Source: Phyllobacterium myrsinacearum (lineage in GTDB: Bacteria; Pseudomonadota; Alphaproteobacteria; Rhizobiales; Rhizobiaceae). From it: 64,000 bases of DNA. Numbering within the stretch: the stretch's first letter is position 1; every line of letters starts with the position of its first letter. This document shows, piece by piece, positions 55,395 through 63,616 of this stretch. The DNA is taken from assembly GCF_014138285.1 (NCBI RefSeq), contig NZ_JACGXN010000011.1, positions 1-64,000 of the forward strand. The letters run 5' to 3'. A model generated the notes under the pieces. That model did no database searches, was not told the DNA's origin, and saw nothing but the letters and a program-made list of their open reading frames with translations. Position numbers and translations under genes: made by a program.

Positions 55395-55589
55395 GGGTTC
55401 CCGTCACAAAGTTGAGTATCTGTTCCTTCGCCGCGTCGATAATTCTGCGCTGGGACAAGATACGGATCACAAGCATGTTTATGTGCTGGTGAGAATACTA
55501 GACGTATACGCTCCGGGCAATTGCAAGCGGGGCCGACCTGTCTGATTGTGCGGGAAATTATCATTGCTCCCACATCAAGAGAGATCTGC

Positions 55590-56879
55590 ATGGCACGCCG
55601 TCTGGAAGACTTTAAGGGTAAAATAACCTATCTCAAGAGTGCCGCACTTGAGACTTCAGGGGATACGGCGCTGATCGAAACCACGGTGAAAGACATCATT
55701 GCGAATGTGCGAAGCAACGGCGACGCGGCGGTTCGGACATATGCGGCAACCTTTGACAAATCGAATCTCGCGGTTTTTGAGGTTACCTTGCAACAGCGTC
55801 GCGATGCTGTGGCAAATCTGGATCCACAAACAAGGAAAGACACCGAATTCGCTATTGAACGTGTGACGGCTTTTGCCAAAGCGCAATTGGCGACGATTCT
55901 GCCGCTGGAATTTGACGCGCTTCCTGGTCTTCATCTTGGGCATCGAGTCATCCCTATAGAGACTGTCGGCGCCTATGTGCCGGGAGGCCGCTATCCCATC
56001 CTGTCCGCACCCGTCATGACGATCGTGCCAGCGAAGGTTGCAGGATGTGATCAAGTTGTAGCGTGTCTGCCGCCCAATGCTCATCCGGCGATGATTGCCG
56101 GATGTCACCTTTCAGGCGCAGATCGCATCTTCAGGATAGGCGGAGCCCAGGCGATCGCGGCCATGGCCTTTGGCACGGAAAGCGTTCCGGCAGTGGACAA
56201 GATCGTCGGACCAGGCAACGCTTATGTAAACGAAGCAAAGCGGCAAGTGTTCGGCCAGGTCGGTATTGATCAACTGGCCGGACCCAGTGAGATTTTCGTT
56301 ATCGCCGATGAAACGGGCAATGCCCGGATGATAGCCACCGATCTGCTTGCCCAGGCTGAACATGACGTGCGTACCCGCGTAGGTCTGATAACAACCGATA
56401 TCGCATTGGCAGAAACGGTACTGAAGGAGATCGAACGCCAGCTCGCAACCTTGCCTACAGCCGACGTTGCAGGCGTGGCCTGGCGCGATTATGGCGAGAT
56501 TGTCGTTTGTGACGATGAGGAAACCATGATCGCCTATTCGGATTTCATTGCGGCCGAGCATCTTGAAGTGCACACCCGAGACGCGCAGGCCACAGCGCAG
56601 AAATTGCGGAACTACGGATCCCTTTTCATCGGCGAACTTGCAAGTGTCGTCTACTCGGACAAGTGTTGCGGCACGAACCATACGCTGCCGACAATGGCTG
56701 CCGGCCGTTATACGGGGGGCCTCTGGGTGGGTTCATATGTGAAGATCTGCACACATCAATGGCTCGACCAACGAGGTGTGGCTGCAGTAGCGCCTTCAGC
56801 TATCAGACAAAGTCACACCGAGGGTATGGAAGGACACAGGAGGGCGGCAGCCATGCGCCTGCATGATCAATCCGCATAA
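55590..56879 (+). CDS. HisD-family dehydrogenase, not part of a his operon (possibly sulfopropanediol dehydrogenase-like)
   Basis: From the ATG at 55590 it has 429 residues. All residues of the zinc and catalytic sites of E. coli HisD have counterparts: Gln255 and His258 (LLAQAEHDV), Glu323-His324 (AAEHLEVH), Asp357 (YSDKCCGTNHTLPT) and His416 (EGMEGHRRAA). So it should be an active NAD-dependent two-step alcohol oxidiser. It is not near other his genes; it faces away from the XRE-cupin gene and a polyamine-like importer. The HpsN family (dihydroxypropanesulfonate dehydrogenase) is one option. The true substrate is unknown. Confidence 0.8.
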   Translation: MARRLEDFKGKITYLKSAALETSGDTALIETTVKDIIANVRSNGDAAVRTYAATFDKSNLAVFEVTLQQRRDAVANLDPQTRKDTEFAIERVTAFAKAQLATILPLEFDALPGLHLGHRVIPIETVGAYVPGGRYPILSAPVMTIVPAKVAGCDQVVACLPPNAHPAMIAGCHLSGADRIFRIGGAQAIAAMAFGTESVPAVDKIVGPGNAYVNEAKRQVFGQVGIDQLAGPSEIFVIADETGNARMIATDLLAQAEHDVRTRVGLITTDIALAETVLKEIERQLATLPTADVAGVAWRDYGEIVVCDDEETMIAYSDFIAAEHLEVHTRDAQATAQKLRNYGSLFIGELASVVYSDKCCGTNHTLPTMAAGRYTGGLWVGSYVKICTHQWLDQRGVAAVAPSAIRQSHTEGMEGHRRAAAMRLHDQSA

Positions 56880-57245
56880 GTTTTTGCAGGCTCAACGGCC
56901 GGCGCGGGGATGTCACTTGTTTTGACTTAAGGAACAATCGATGATGATCATGGGAATGAACCATCACCGATTGCAAAAATTATCATCTCCCGCCCCGGAT
57001 CATTGCTCGGGCTGTCTCGCTCTATCATCGGTTTCCGCTCGGCCTGCGCTATGGAGGAGATAACGGCGATCTCGAGGCGGTCGAGTCGAAGGAAAGCAGG
57101 AAGCGATCATGGGGAGCGTGCAAATTCCCTGTCTGCTCTGACCTCCGCCGACCCGAGATGGGATTGGAGAGTGTCGTCTTTGTAGTTCGGCCAGAAAAGG
57201 TCGCGCTTTTGTAAGGCAAGCACCACCTTATTGGAACGCGATGAG
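56880..57245. other. Intergenic region after the HisD-like gene
   Basis: 366 bases with no convincing gene, repeat or terminator. The short plus-strand frame at 57003-57185 has no ribosome site or recognisable product. Confidence 0.5.
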
Positions 57246-58055
57246 CTAGACAGTCGGCAGCATCCCGCCGTCGAGCCTGAGATTGACTCCGGTTATGTAC
57301 CCGGCTCTGGGACTTACGAGGAATGAGATGGCATCGGCTATCTCTTCCAATGTTCCAACGCGACCGACGGGTACCTGGGCGAATATAGGCAGTACTGCCT
57401 GCTCGATCAGTTCCCATGGAGAGTCTTGTGCAAGCCCGCGCTCTACAGCAACCTCGCGAAACCGGGTATCCAGCCTGGCGCTGTGTATCGTGCCGGGCGA
57501 AATCGTATTGACTGTCACGCCATCGGCCGCGACCGCCTTGGCCATCGACGCTGTCATGGCGTTCATCGCAGCCTTGCAGGCCGAGTAGTCGGGTCTGGCG
57601 GCCGGAGGCATCAAACCGGCCAGGCTCGAAATGTTCACGACACGGCCCCACTTGGCTGCCTGCATCCTGGGTAGCAGCCGGGTAGTGACCCTCACAGCGG
57701 CAAGGACGTTTCGGTCGTAGGCCGAGGCCCAGGAAGCTGCACGACTGTTTGTCCAGTCTTCCGTATCGCCTGAACCACCGGCATTGTTAACCAGGATGTC
57801 TATCGGGCCGGCGAGAGACTGTGCCTCCTCGACCAGACACTGCACTTCATCGTCAACAGTGAGGTCTCCAACGACGGCATACGCGTGCCCTCCTTGCTCG
57901 CAGATGGTGCGAGCGACCCGCTCGGTCTGGCTTCTGTCACGTCCATGGACGACGACGATCACTTTCTCACGAGCGAGCCCTCTGGCTATCGCCTCCCCTA
58001 TGCCTTTGCTGCTCCCGGTAACGAGCGCGACTTTTCCGTCCAGTTTCAAATCCAT
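57246..58055 (-). CDS. Short-chain dehydrogenase/reductase
   Basis: From the ATG at 58055 it has 269 residues. NAD(P)-binding TGSSKGIGEA near residue 13, then NNAG, catalytic Ser in NISSLAG, and YSACK (Tyr and Lys), then SPGTIHSARLDT. Substrate unknown. Its start is only 47 bases from the divergent HxlR start, so HxlR probably controls it. Confidence 0.9.
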   Translation of the reverse strand: MDLKLDGKVALVTGSSKGIGEAIARGLAREKVIVVVHGRDRSQTERVARTICEQGGHAYAVVGDLTVDDEVQCLVEEAQSLAGPIDILVNNAGGSGDTEDWTNSRAASWASAYDRNVLAAVRVTTRLLPRMQAAKWGRVVNISSLAGLMPPAARPDYSACKAAMNAMTASMAKAVAADGVTVNTISPGTIHSARLDTRFREVAVERGLAQDSPWELIEQAVLPIFAQVPVGRVGTLEEIADAISFLVSPRAGYITGVNLRLDGGMLPTV

Positions 58056-58102
58056 TGCCCAGCACCTATCTTGAGTCCAAGGCCCACACAATGGATGGAA
58101 AG

Positions 58103-58477
58103 ATGACCGAGACAAGTACGCACTTAATAGTACCCATAGAACACGAGGAGCGGTCAGCCTGCCTTGGTCCGAATGGTTCTGTCGCGCACGTCACCAGAAT
58201 GCTTCGGATGATCAGCGGACGTTGGAAGCTGCCAATCTTGTTCCGTCTTTATGCAGCACCATCATTGAGGACCTTGCAGTTGAAAAGGGACATGCCGGGT
58301 GTTTCGCAGAAGATGCTCACACAACACCTGCGCGAACTGGAGAATGATTGTCTGATCGAGAGGCGAGACTACGGCGAGCAGCCGCCGCGCGTCGAATATC
58401 AGCTTACCGAAAGGGGGCGAGGGCTTATGCCTGTGCTCATGGCAGCGAGGACGTTTTCAGTGCGTCACCCGACCTAG
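58103..58477 (+). CDS. HxlR-family transcriptional regulator
   Basis: The ATG at 58103 has GGA upstream; another at 58091 is possible. The 124-residue protein contains MISGRWKLPILFRLYA, LKRDMPGVSQKMLTQHLREL (helix-turn-helix) and LIERRDYGEQPPRVEYQLT, the HxlR hallmark. The end (ARTFSVRHPT) is shorter than usual. HxlR proteins sense reactive electrophiles or redox stress and often control an adjacent dehydrogenase. Confidence 0.87.
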   Translation: MTETSTHLIVPIEHEERSACLGPNGSVAHVTRMLRMISGRWKLPILFRLYAAPSLRTLQLKRDMPGVSQKMLTQHLRELENDCLIERRDYGEQPPRVEYQLTERGRGLMPVLMAARTFSVRHPT

Positions 58478-58530
58478 AAAACACAGCAGCCTTCCCGACG
58501 ATGTCGGGCCAGTCATAGGCACGCCTCTTT

Positions 58531-58950
58531 TCAGTTCGTTGCATCACTGCCGTCCCTGATATTCGAAAACTGGACAAGCGTATCCCTGAAAGCCTCAAAA
58601 GCCGGAGTTGCAAAGCCGGGACGGCAAGCCAGATATGTATCGACTGTCATCAGCGGCTTTTCTTCGACCGCTGTGGCTCCACGCATCAGTTCAACCACGC
58701 TGCGCGGCATAATGCTGAAGCAAGACCCCGCCGCCGTGCAGGCGTACATTGCATGACAGGAGTTAACCTCCTGGACCAGGAAACGCTCCTTGAACGTTTT
58801 GAGAATTCTGTCCACGTAGTCGAGATAGGACTCGTCTTGCGTGGTAAGCGTCATGCGTTTCTTGTTGTGTAGAAACAACGGTACGCCAATCTCCGCCTCA
58901 AGTTGCTGGATGCGAGTCGTAACGTTTGAACACATCTTGTTGTCTCGTAC
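58531..58950 (-). pseudogene. LysR-family regulator with a large internal deletion
   Basis: About 135 residues remain. SNVTTRIQQLEAEIGVPLFL and YLDYVDRILKT are the second half of the helix-turn-helix and linker helix. They are joined directly to the last part of the effector domain: VNSCHAMYACTAAGSCFSIM, then YLACRPGFATPAFEAFRDTL. The first helix of the DNA-binding domain and about 130 central residues are missing, in frame. It cannot act as a normal regulator. It is beside an intact LysR gene of a different subgroup. Confidence 0.75.
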
Positions 58951-58984
58951 TGGCGACGGGGCGAAAGCGAAAACTGATGGGATC

Positions 58985-59899
58985 TTAATCGACGGTACTC
59001 ACGCCATTCATTAACGGGTCCTCCCGAACGGCCGCTGTTAGGAAGTCGAGCACGGTTCGAACGCGCAAAGGGATATTACGCCTCGACGGGTAGACCACAT
59101 AGATTGGAAAACGGGTCGGCGGATAGGCGGGCAGGAGATTGACGAGCCTGCCAGCTGTAATATCCGGCGCTGCGATAATGTGTGACAGAACGGCCAGACC
59201 GGCACCGGCCACTGCAGCTCGATGGACCCCCAGTGCGTTGTTCGCCAACATTTTAGGTGCAATGTTCATGCAGACGTCTTCTGCTCCGGTCGAGAAGTGC
59301 CAAACATATCCGTCTCCGACCCTGCCATAGGAGATACAATCGTGACCATGGATGTCGGAAAGCTTTTGCAGGGGTGAACGGTGCGCCACATAAGATGGGG
59401 AGGCCACCAGAAAAGCAGTGGTCCAGCCGATGCGCCGGCAAATCAGACTGCTGTCGGCCGGTGTTCCAAGGCGGACCTCCAGATCCAGACGCTCGCTGAT
59501 GAGATCAGACGTACCTTCGTTGAAAATCAGGTCTAGAGAAAGATCTGGGTGTGAACCCAGAAGATCTCCGATCCGTTCGCTCAGATAAAGACCAAGTGGT
59601 GTGGGAACGCTGATACGGACATGGCCAGAGGCGTGCGTACTGGCAGTCCCGACAGAGTCTCCCAATTCATCGAACAAGTCGATTATACGAAGTGCTAAGG
59701 GAACAAGCCTTTCACCCTCAACAGTGAGCGCCACCCCGCTCGTGGTGCGGTGCAGCAGACGTGTGTCGAAATGCTGTTCAAGTGCTGTGATCTTTCGCGA
59801 AACGGCAGGTTGCGTCAGGTGACGTTCACTGGCGGCTACCGAGAAAGATCCGGTCTCGGCCACACGCAGAAAAGTCTGCAGAGCAGAAATCATGTCCAT
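58985..59899 (-). CDS. LysR-family transcriptional regulator
   Basis: The 304 residues start MDMISALQTFLRVAETGSFS with AASERHLTQPAVSRKITALE (helix-turn-helix), then the LysR effector domain, as in the CrgA/DsbO-like subgroup. GGGGGAATAAG precedes the ATG. Divergent from the CMD-NmrA-cupin cluster, which it probably controls. The palindrome at 59942-59956 lies in its promoter region. Confidence 0.92.
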   Translation of the reverse strand: MDMISALQTFLRVAETGSFSVAASERHLTQPAVSRKITALEQHFDTRLLHRTTSGVALTVEGERLVPLALRIIDLFDELGDSVGTASTHASGHVRISVPTPLGLYLSERIGDLLGSHPDLSLDLIFNEGTSDLISERLDLEVRLGTPADSSLICRRIGWTTAFLVASPSYVAHRSPLQKLSDIHGHDCISYGRVGDGYVWHFSTGAEDVCMNIAPKMLANNALGVHRAAVAGAGLAVLSHIIAAPDITAGRLVNLLPAYPPTRFPIYVVYPSRRNIPLRVRTVLDFLTAAVREDPLMNGVSTVD

Positions 59900-59941
59900 C
59901 TTATTCCCCCGCTATAACCAGGAACAGCCTCATACATTCGG

Positions 59942-59956
59942 GCATAAGTGTTATGC
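59942..59956. promoter_or_regulatory. LysR-type palindrome
   Basis: GCATAA-GTG-TTATGC, perfect 6-bp arms, 43-57 bases upstream of lysR. It has the T-N-A symmetry of LysR sites, so it is a probable autoregulatory box. Confidence 0.5.
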
Positions 59957-60105
59957 ATGTCGATGCCGCCACACAATGTTCTATCCAAAAAAATGACGCC
60001 AAATCAGGTGGTTATGTAGATACTGCCTCTGAGAGACCCTGCATGCTGCAACTTGCTGGACCGTAGGGCTGATTTACATTTCTCTAATTCGGATATTTAG
60101 TGTCC

Positions 60106-60128
60106 TTAAGGATATTATACATCCTTAA
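60106..60128. promoter_or_regulatory. Palindrome overlapping the -10 region of the CMD gene
   Basis: TTAAGGAT-ATTATAC-ATCCTTAA, perfect 8-bp arms. TATTAT within it resembles a -10 element. It ends 23 bases before the CMD start, so a bound protein would block transcription. Confidence 0.55.
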
Positions 60129-60150
60129 TAACGTAAAGGAGAAATACGCG

Positions 60151-60630
60151 ATGACGGCGCGTCTGAATTACACTCATCACTCACCTGAGTTTACGACGAA
60201 GTTCATGGATTTCAGCATGGCGCTCAAGAACAGCGTGACCGATGAAACAATCCTGCATCTTGTCCATATCCGCGCTTCCCAAATGAATGGCTGCGGGTTT
60301 TGTCTCGACATGCATGTCAAGCAAGCCAAGATACACGGCGAAACCGAACTTCGTCTCTACCATGTTGCGATCTGGCGGGAGTCGACATTGTTCGTCCCGC
60401 GCGAGCGCGCTGCGTTGGCATGGACCGAAATTTTAACGAGAATTCCCGAGCAGGGTGTTCCTGATGACATTTACGAGCGTGTGCGTGGGCAGTTTTCGGA
60501 AAAGGAATTGTCTGATCTCACGTTCAGCGTCATGGAGATCAATGCGTGGAACCGTGCAAATATTGCGTTCAGGACGGTTCCTGGTTCCGCCGACAAGGCC
60601 TTCGGTCTCGACAAGGCTCGCCTCAGCTAG
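60151..60630 (+). CDS. Carboxymuconolactone decarboxylase/AhpD-like peroxidase-fold protein
   Basis: From the ATG at 60151 (AAGGAG upstream) it has 159 residues. HIRASQMNGCGFCLDMHVKQ contains the CxxC redox pair followed by a His two residues further, as in AhpD alkylhydroperoxidases. SDLTFSVMEINAWNRANIAF is also typical. Likely role: hydroperoxide detoxification. It is first of the CMD - NmrA-like - cupin cluster. Confidence 0.9.
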   Translation: MTARLNYTHHSPEFTTKFMDFSMALKNSVTDETILHLVHIRASQMNGCGFCLDMHVKQAKIHGETELRLYHVAIWRESTLFVPRERAALAWTEILTRIPEQGVPDDIYERVRGQFSEKELSDLTFSVMEINAWNRANIAFRTVPGSADKAFGLDKARLS

Positions 60631-60738
60631 AAATTGAACGTCAAGGCCGGTGATGATTGACCTGTGCCATCCGCTTCAATCGCTCACAAAAACATTCAAC
60701 AAACCTGGTTCAGCAAGGACCGTGAAAGGAAACACGTC

Positions 60739-61494
60739 ATGAAAATCGTTGTCATTGGCGGTACGGGGCTGATTGGCTCCAAAACCGTCGAACGCTTGCG
60801 CAAGAAGGGTCATGAGGTCATGGCAGCGTCTCCCAATTCGGGCGTAAACACAATCACCGGCGAAGGTCTGGCGGAGGCCCTCAAGGGTGCACAGATCGTT
60901 CTTGACCTTGCCAACTCCCCATCCTTTGAAGACGAGGCTGTCCTCGAATTCTTCCAGACTTCCGGGCGAAACCTTCTTGCTGCCGGGGCAGTTGCGGGTG
61001 TGAAGCATCATATTGCGCTGTCGGTAGTCGGCACAGAGCGTCTGCAGGACAGCGGCTACTTCCGCGCAAAGCTGGCACAGGAGCAACTGATCAAAAGCTC
61101 CGGAATCCCCTACACCATTGTTCATTCAACGCAGTTCTTTGAATTTCTGAGCGGAATCGCGCAATCGGGAACCGTCGGCCAGACGGTTCATCTTTCGCCG
61201 GCTTATGTTCAGCCCATCGCGTCCGATGATGTGGCCGACGCAATGGCTGCTGTGGCCCTTGCGGAACCGGCAAACGGCACGATTGAGATTGCCGGACCGG
61301 AGCGCGTGCGGCTGCATGAACTGGTCGGGCGCTATCTGAACGCCATGAACGATACCCGTACGATCGAGGCGGATGTCCATGCAAAATATTTTGGGGCGGA
61401 ATTGAACGACCAGTCATTGGTGCCGGTTGGCAAAGCGCGTCTCGGATCGATCGGCTTTGACGAATGGTTCAAAACCACATCACACCCGAAGTGA
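60739..61494 (+). CDS. NAD(P)-binding NmrA-like reductase/sensor
   Basis: From the ATG at 60739 (AAAGGAAA upstream) it has 251 residues. N-terminal VVIGGTGLIGSKTVERL is a Rossmann dinucleotide site. It belongs to the atypical SDR group (NmrA/TMR/HSCARG-like), which lacks the YxxxK pair. LDLANSPSFEDEAVLEFF and VVGTERLQDSGYFRAKLAQE follow the family pattern. It may sense redox state or reduce quinone-like compounds. Confidence 0.85.
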   Translation: MKIVVIGGTGLIGSKTVERLRKKGHEVMAASPNSGVNTITGEGLAEALKGAQIVLDLANSPSFEDEAVLEFFQTSGRNLLAAGAVAGVKHHIALSVVGTERLQDSGYFRAKLAQEQLIKSSGIPYTIVHSTQFFEFLSGIAQSGTVGQTVHLSPAYVQPIASDDVADAMAAVALAEPANGTIEIAGPERVRLHELVGRYLNAMNDTRTIEADVHAKYFGAELNDQSLVPVGKARLGSIGFDEWFKTTSHPK

Positions 61495-61573
61495 ATTCCC
61501 ACGCATTCCGACGTTCCAGTGGCGGCCGAAAGGGCGGCCACACTTCTCAAATCCAAACTATTGGAGATCAAAC

Positions 61574-61990
61574 ATGTTTAGACATTCCCTCCCTGCATTA
61601 GCCTTCGTATTTCTGACCGCTTCCGTGGCCGGTGCTCAAGCTGCCGGCAATGATGCAAAAGTCACTCTGGTTTATGAGCACGAACTTCCCAATGTGCCCG
61701 GCAAGAGTATCAAAGGGATCCTGGTCGAGTATGCGCCAGGTGGCCGGTCTGCGGCTCACATGCATCCGAATTCGGCATTCATTTACGCCACTGTGCTGGA
61801 GGGCGCCATTCGCAGTCAGGTCAACGATGACCCGGCCAAGGTATATCGTGCCGGCGAGAATTTTTCCGAGATGCCGGGCGACCGCCACAGCGTCAGTGCC
61901 AATGCCAGCAAAACAAAACCGGCCCGGCTTCTGGCCGTGTTTGTCGTCAATACCGATGAGAAAGATCTGACGACGCCGATCAAGAAGTAA
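61574..61990 (+). CDS. Exported cupin protein
   Basis: GGAG before the ATG at 61574 starts a 138-residue protein. A signal peptide (LPALAFVFLTASVAGAQA) precedes one cupin barrel: GGRSAAHMHPNSAFIYATVL, EGAIRSQV, and GENFSEMPGDRHSVSAN (two His motifs). Metal-binding periplasmic cupins occur in the same LysR-CMD-NmrA clusters. Role unknown. Confidence 0.85.
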   Translation: MFRHSLPALAFVFLTASVAGAQAAGNDAKVTLVYEHELPNVPGKSIKGILVEYAPGGRSAAHMHPNSAFIYATVLEGAIRSQVNDDPAKVYRAGENFSEMPGDRHSVSANASKTKPARLLAVFVVNTDEKDLTTPIKK

Positions 61991-62086
61991 AATCGGCGTT
62001 TTCTCTGGTTGAAGCGGCCCGGCTCACGGCTTTGAAGAGACGGGCCGCTTCCATACTCCGGAAGATCAATACAGGGCCTGGAGACT

Positions 62087-63589
62087 ATGCTCCATCTACT
62101 TTCCACGGCAATCGCGTCCGCATCTCCGCTTGTCTACATCGATCTGGTCGGAATTCTTGGCATGGCGGTCTGGCGCGCTATTCCAAAGTCTTTGGCCAAT
62201 CTCAGACTTGTTGTGCAGATTGTCTTTTTCATCGCATTGTCAGCCATGCTTCCGGGCCAGAACGTTATTCCCTATGTGCTCGAAAATAGCTCGACTGTAT
62301 CATCCGGTGCCATTCTGATCGGTTCAGTCAAAGCGATCTGGTGGGTCCATCTTGCCTGGGCGTTGATCGGATTTGTACGCATCTATCTTGTCTTTGAACA
62401 AACACCAAGAGAAGCCCGCCTGCTTCAGGATATCGTCGTTGGGGCTGTCTATCTTGGACTGACGTTGTCCATTGCCGCCTTTGTCTTCGGGGTTCCTGTC
62501 GGAACGCTGATAGCAACCTCCGGTGTATTCGCCATCATTCTTGGGCTTGCTCTTCAGAACACGCTCAGCGATGCTTTTTCGGGCATCGCACTCAATTTGG
62601 GTCGCCCCTATGTTCTGGGCGACTGGATTGTGCTGAGTGATGGCACCGAGGGCAGGGTTGTGGAGAGCAACTGGCGCTCCACGCATCTGTTGACCGGAAT
62701 GCACAATGTCGTGGTTTTGCCAAACAGCCTTCTTGCCAAACTTGGCCTGACCAATGTCAGCAGTCCGGATGAAACACATGGGATTATACTGACCGTGCGT
62801 TTGGCGCCGACAAGAATGCCTGCAGTTATCCTGGAAGTGATGCGAACGGCTCTGACGAGCTGCAACACCATTTTGAAACAGACGCCACCCGTGGTCGCCC
62901 TGAAGTCACTTAACGCCGAAGCATTGGAAATAGAACTGATCTTTCAGGTGGCGCATGTGGCCGAAAGGGTACAGGCCAGGAATGAGGTGCTGGACCTTGT
63001 CTATCGCCATTGCAAGTCGGCTGGTCTGCTTTTGGCAAAGCCTGCATCATCCATATTTGCCGTCACGGACCTGCAGTCGGAGGAGGCCGCGAGGCCGCCT
63101 CAGGTTACGCCCATCGACCTTATCAACGCGGTGCCCATATTCACAACTCTGACCGATGAAGAACGAGAGGTGCTGGCCGCAACGACCACGGTCCGTTCCT
63201 ATCGAAAAGATGAAGCCATTGTTCGCCAGGGCGAAATGATGTCCTCCCTCATGATTATCAGGGCTGGTGTAGTTGTCATGCTGCGCGAGAACGGCGCCAA
63301 TGAAGAAGTCGGCCGGCTTGCTCCGGGTGATTTCTTTGGCGAAACGGGATTGCTGGCTGGAATGGGCGAAGCATCGACCTTGCAGGCTCTGACCCATGTC
63401 GTCGTCTATGAAATCAACCAGCAGAGCTTTGCACCCTTGTTGCTCGACCGGCCGGCCTTGACAGAGGATCTCGCATTCATATTGTCAAGGCGGGCAGCTT
63501 CGGGGATAAACGACAAGGCACCGGATGAGCGACAGGAACGTTCGGTCATGGCACTTCTGAAATCCATACGAACGATCTTTCGCGGCTAG
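62087..63589 (+). CDS. MscS-type channel with C-terminal cyclic-nucleotide-binding-like domain
   Basis: The 500-residue protein has about four membrane segments (residues 10-170), then the MscS pore and beta domain (AIILGLALQNTLSDAFSGIA, NLGRPYVLGDWIVLSDGTEG, VVESNWRSTHLLT, VVLPNSLLAKLGLTN). A cNMP-type domain covers about 350-470 (PIFTTLTDEEREVLAATTTV, PGDFFGETGLLAG). The phosphate-binding Arg expected in the cNMP loop appears to be Glu (GMGEASTLQA), so ligand binding is doubtful. Channels of this layout (bCNG-like) are only partly understood. Confidence 0.88.
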   Translation: MLHLLSTAIASASPLVYIDLVGILGMAVWRAIPKSLANLRLVVQIVFFIALSAMLPGQNVIPYVLENSSTVSSGAILIGSVKAIWWVHLAWALIGFVRIYLVFEQTPREARLLQDIVVGAVYLGLTLSIAAFVFGVPVGTLIATSGVFAIILGLALQNTLSDAFSGIALNLGRPYVLGDWIVLSDGTEGRVVESNWRSTHLLTGMHNVVVLPNSLLAKLGLTNVSSPDETHGIILTVRLAPTRMPAVILEVMRTALTSCNTILKQTPPVVALKSLNAEALEIELIFQVAHVAERVQARNEVLDLVYRHCKSAGLLLAKPASSIFAVTDLQSEEAARPPQVTPIDLINAVPIFTTLTDEEREVLAATTTVRSYRKDEAIVRQGEMMSSLMIIRAGVVVMLRENGANEEVGRLAPGDFFGETGLLAGMGEASTLQALTHVVVYEINQQSFAPLLLDRPALTEDLAFILSRRAASGINDKAPDERQERSVMALLKSIRTIFRG

Positions 63590-63616
63590 CGTTTCAACAA
63601 GACGGCATCTGGATTG

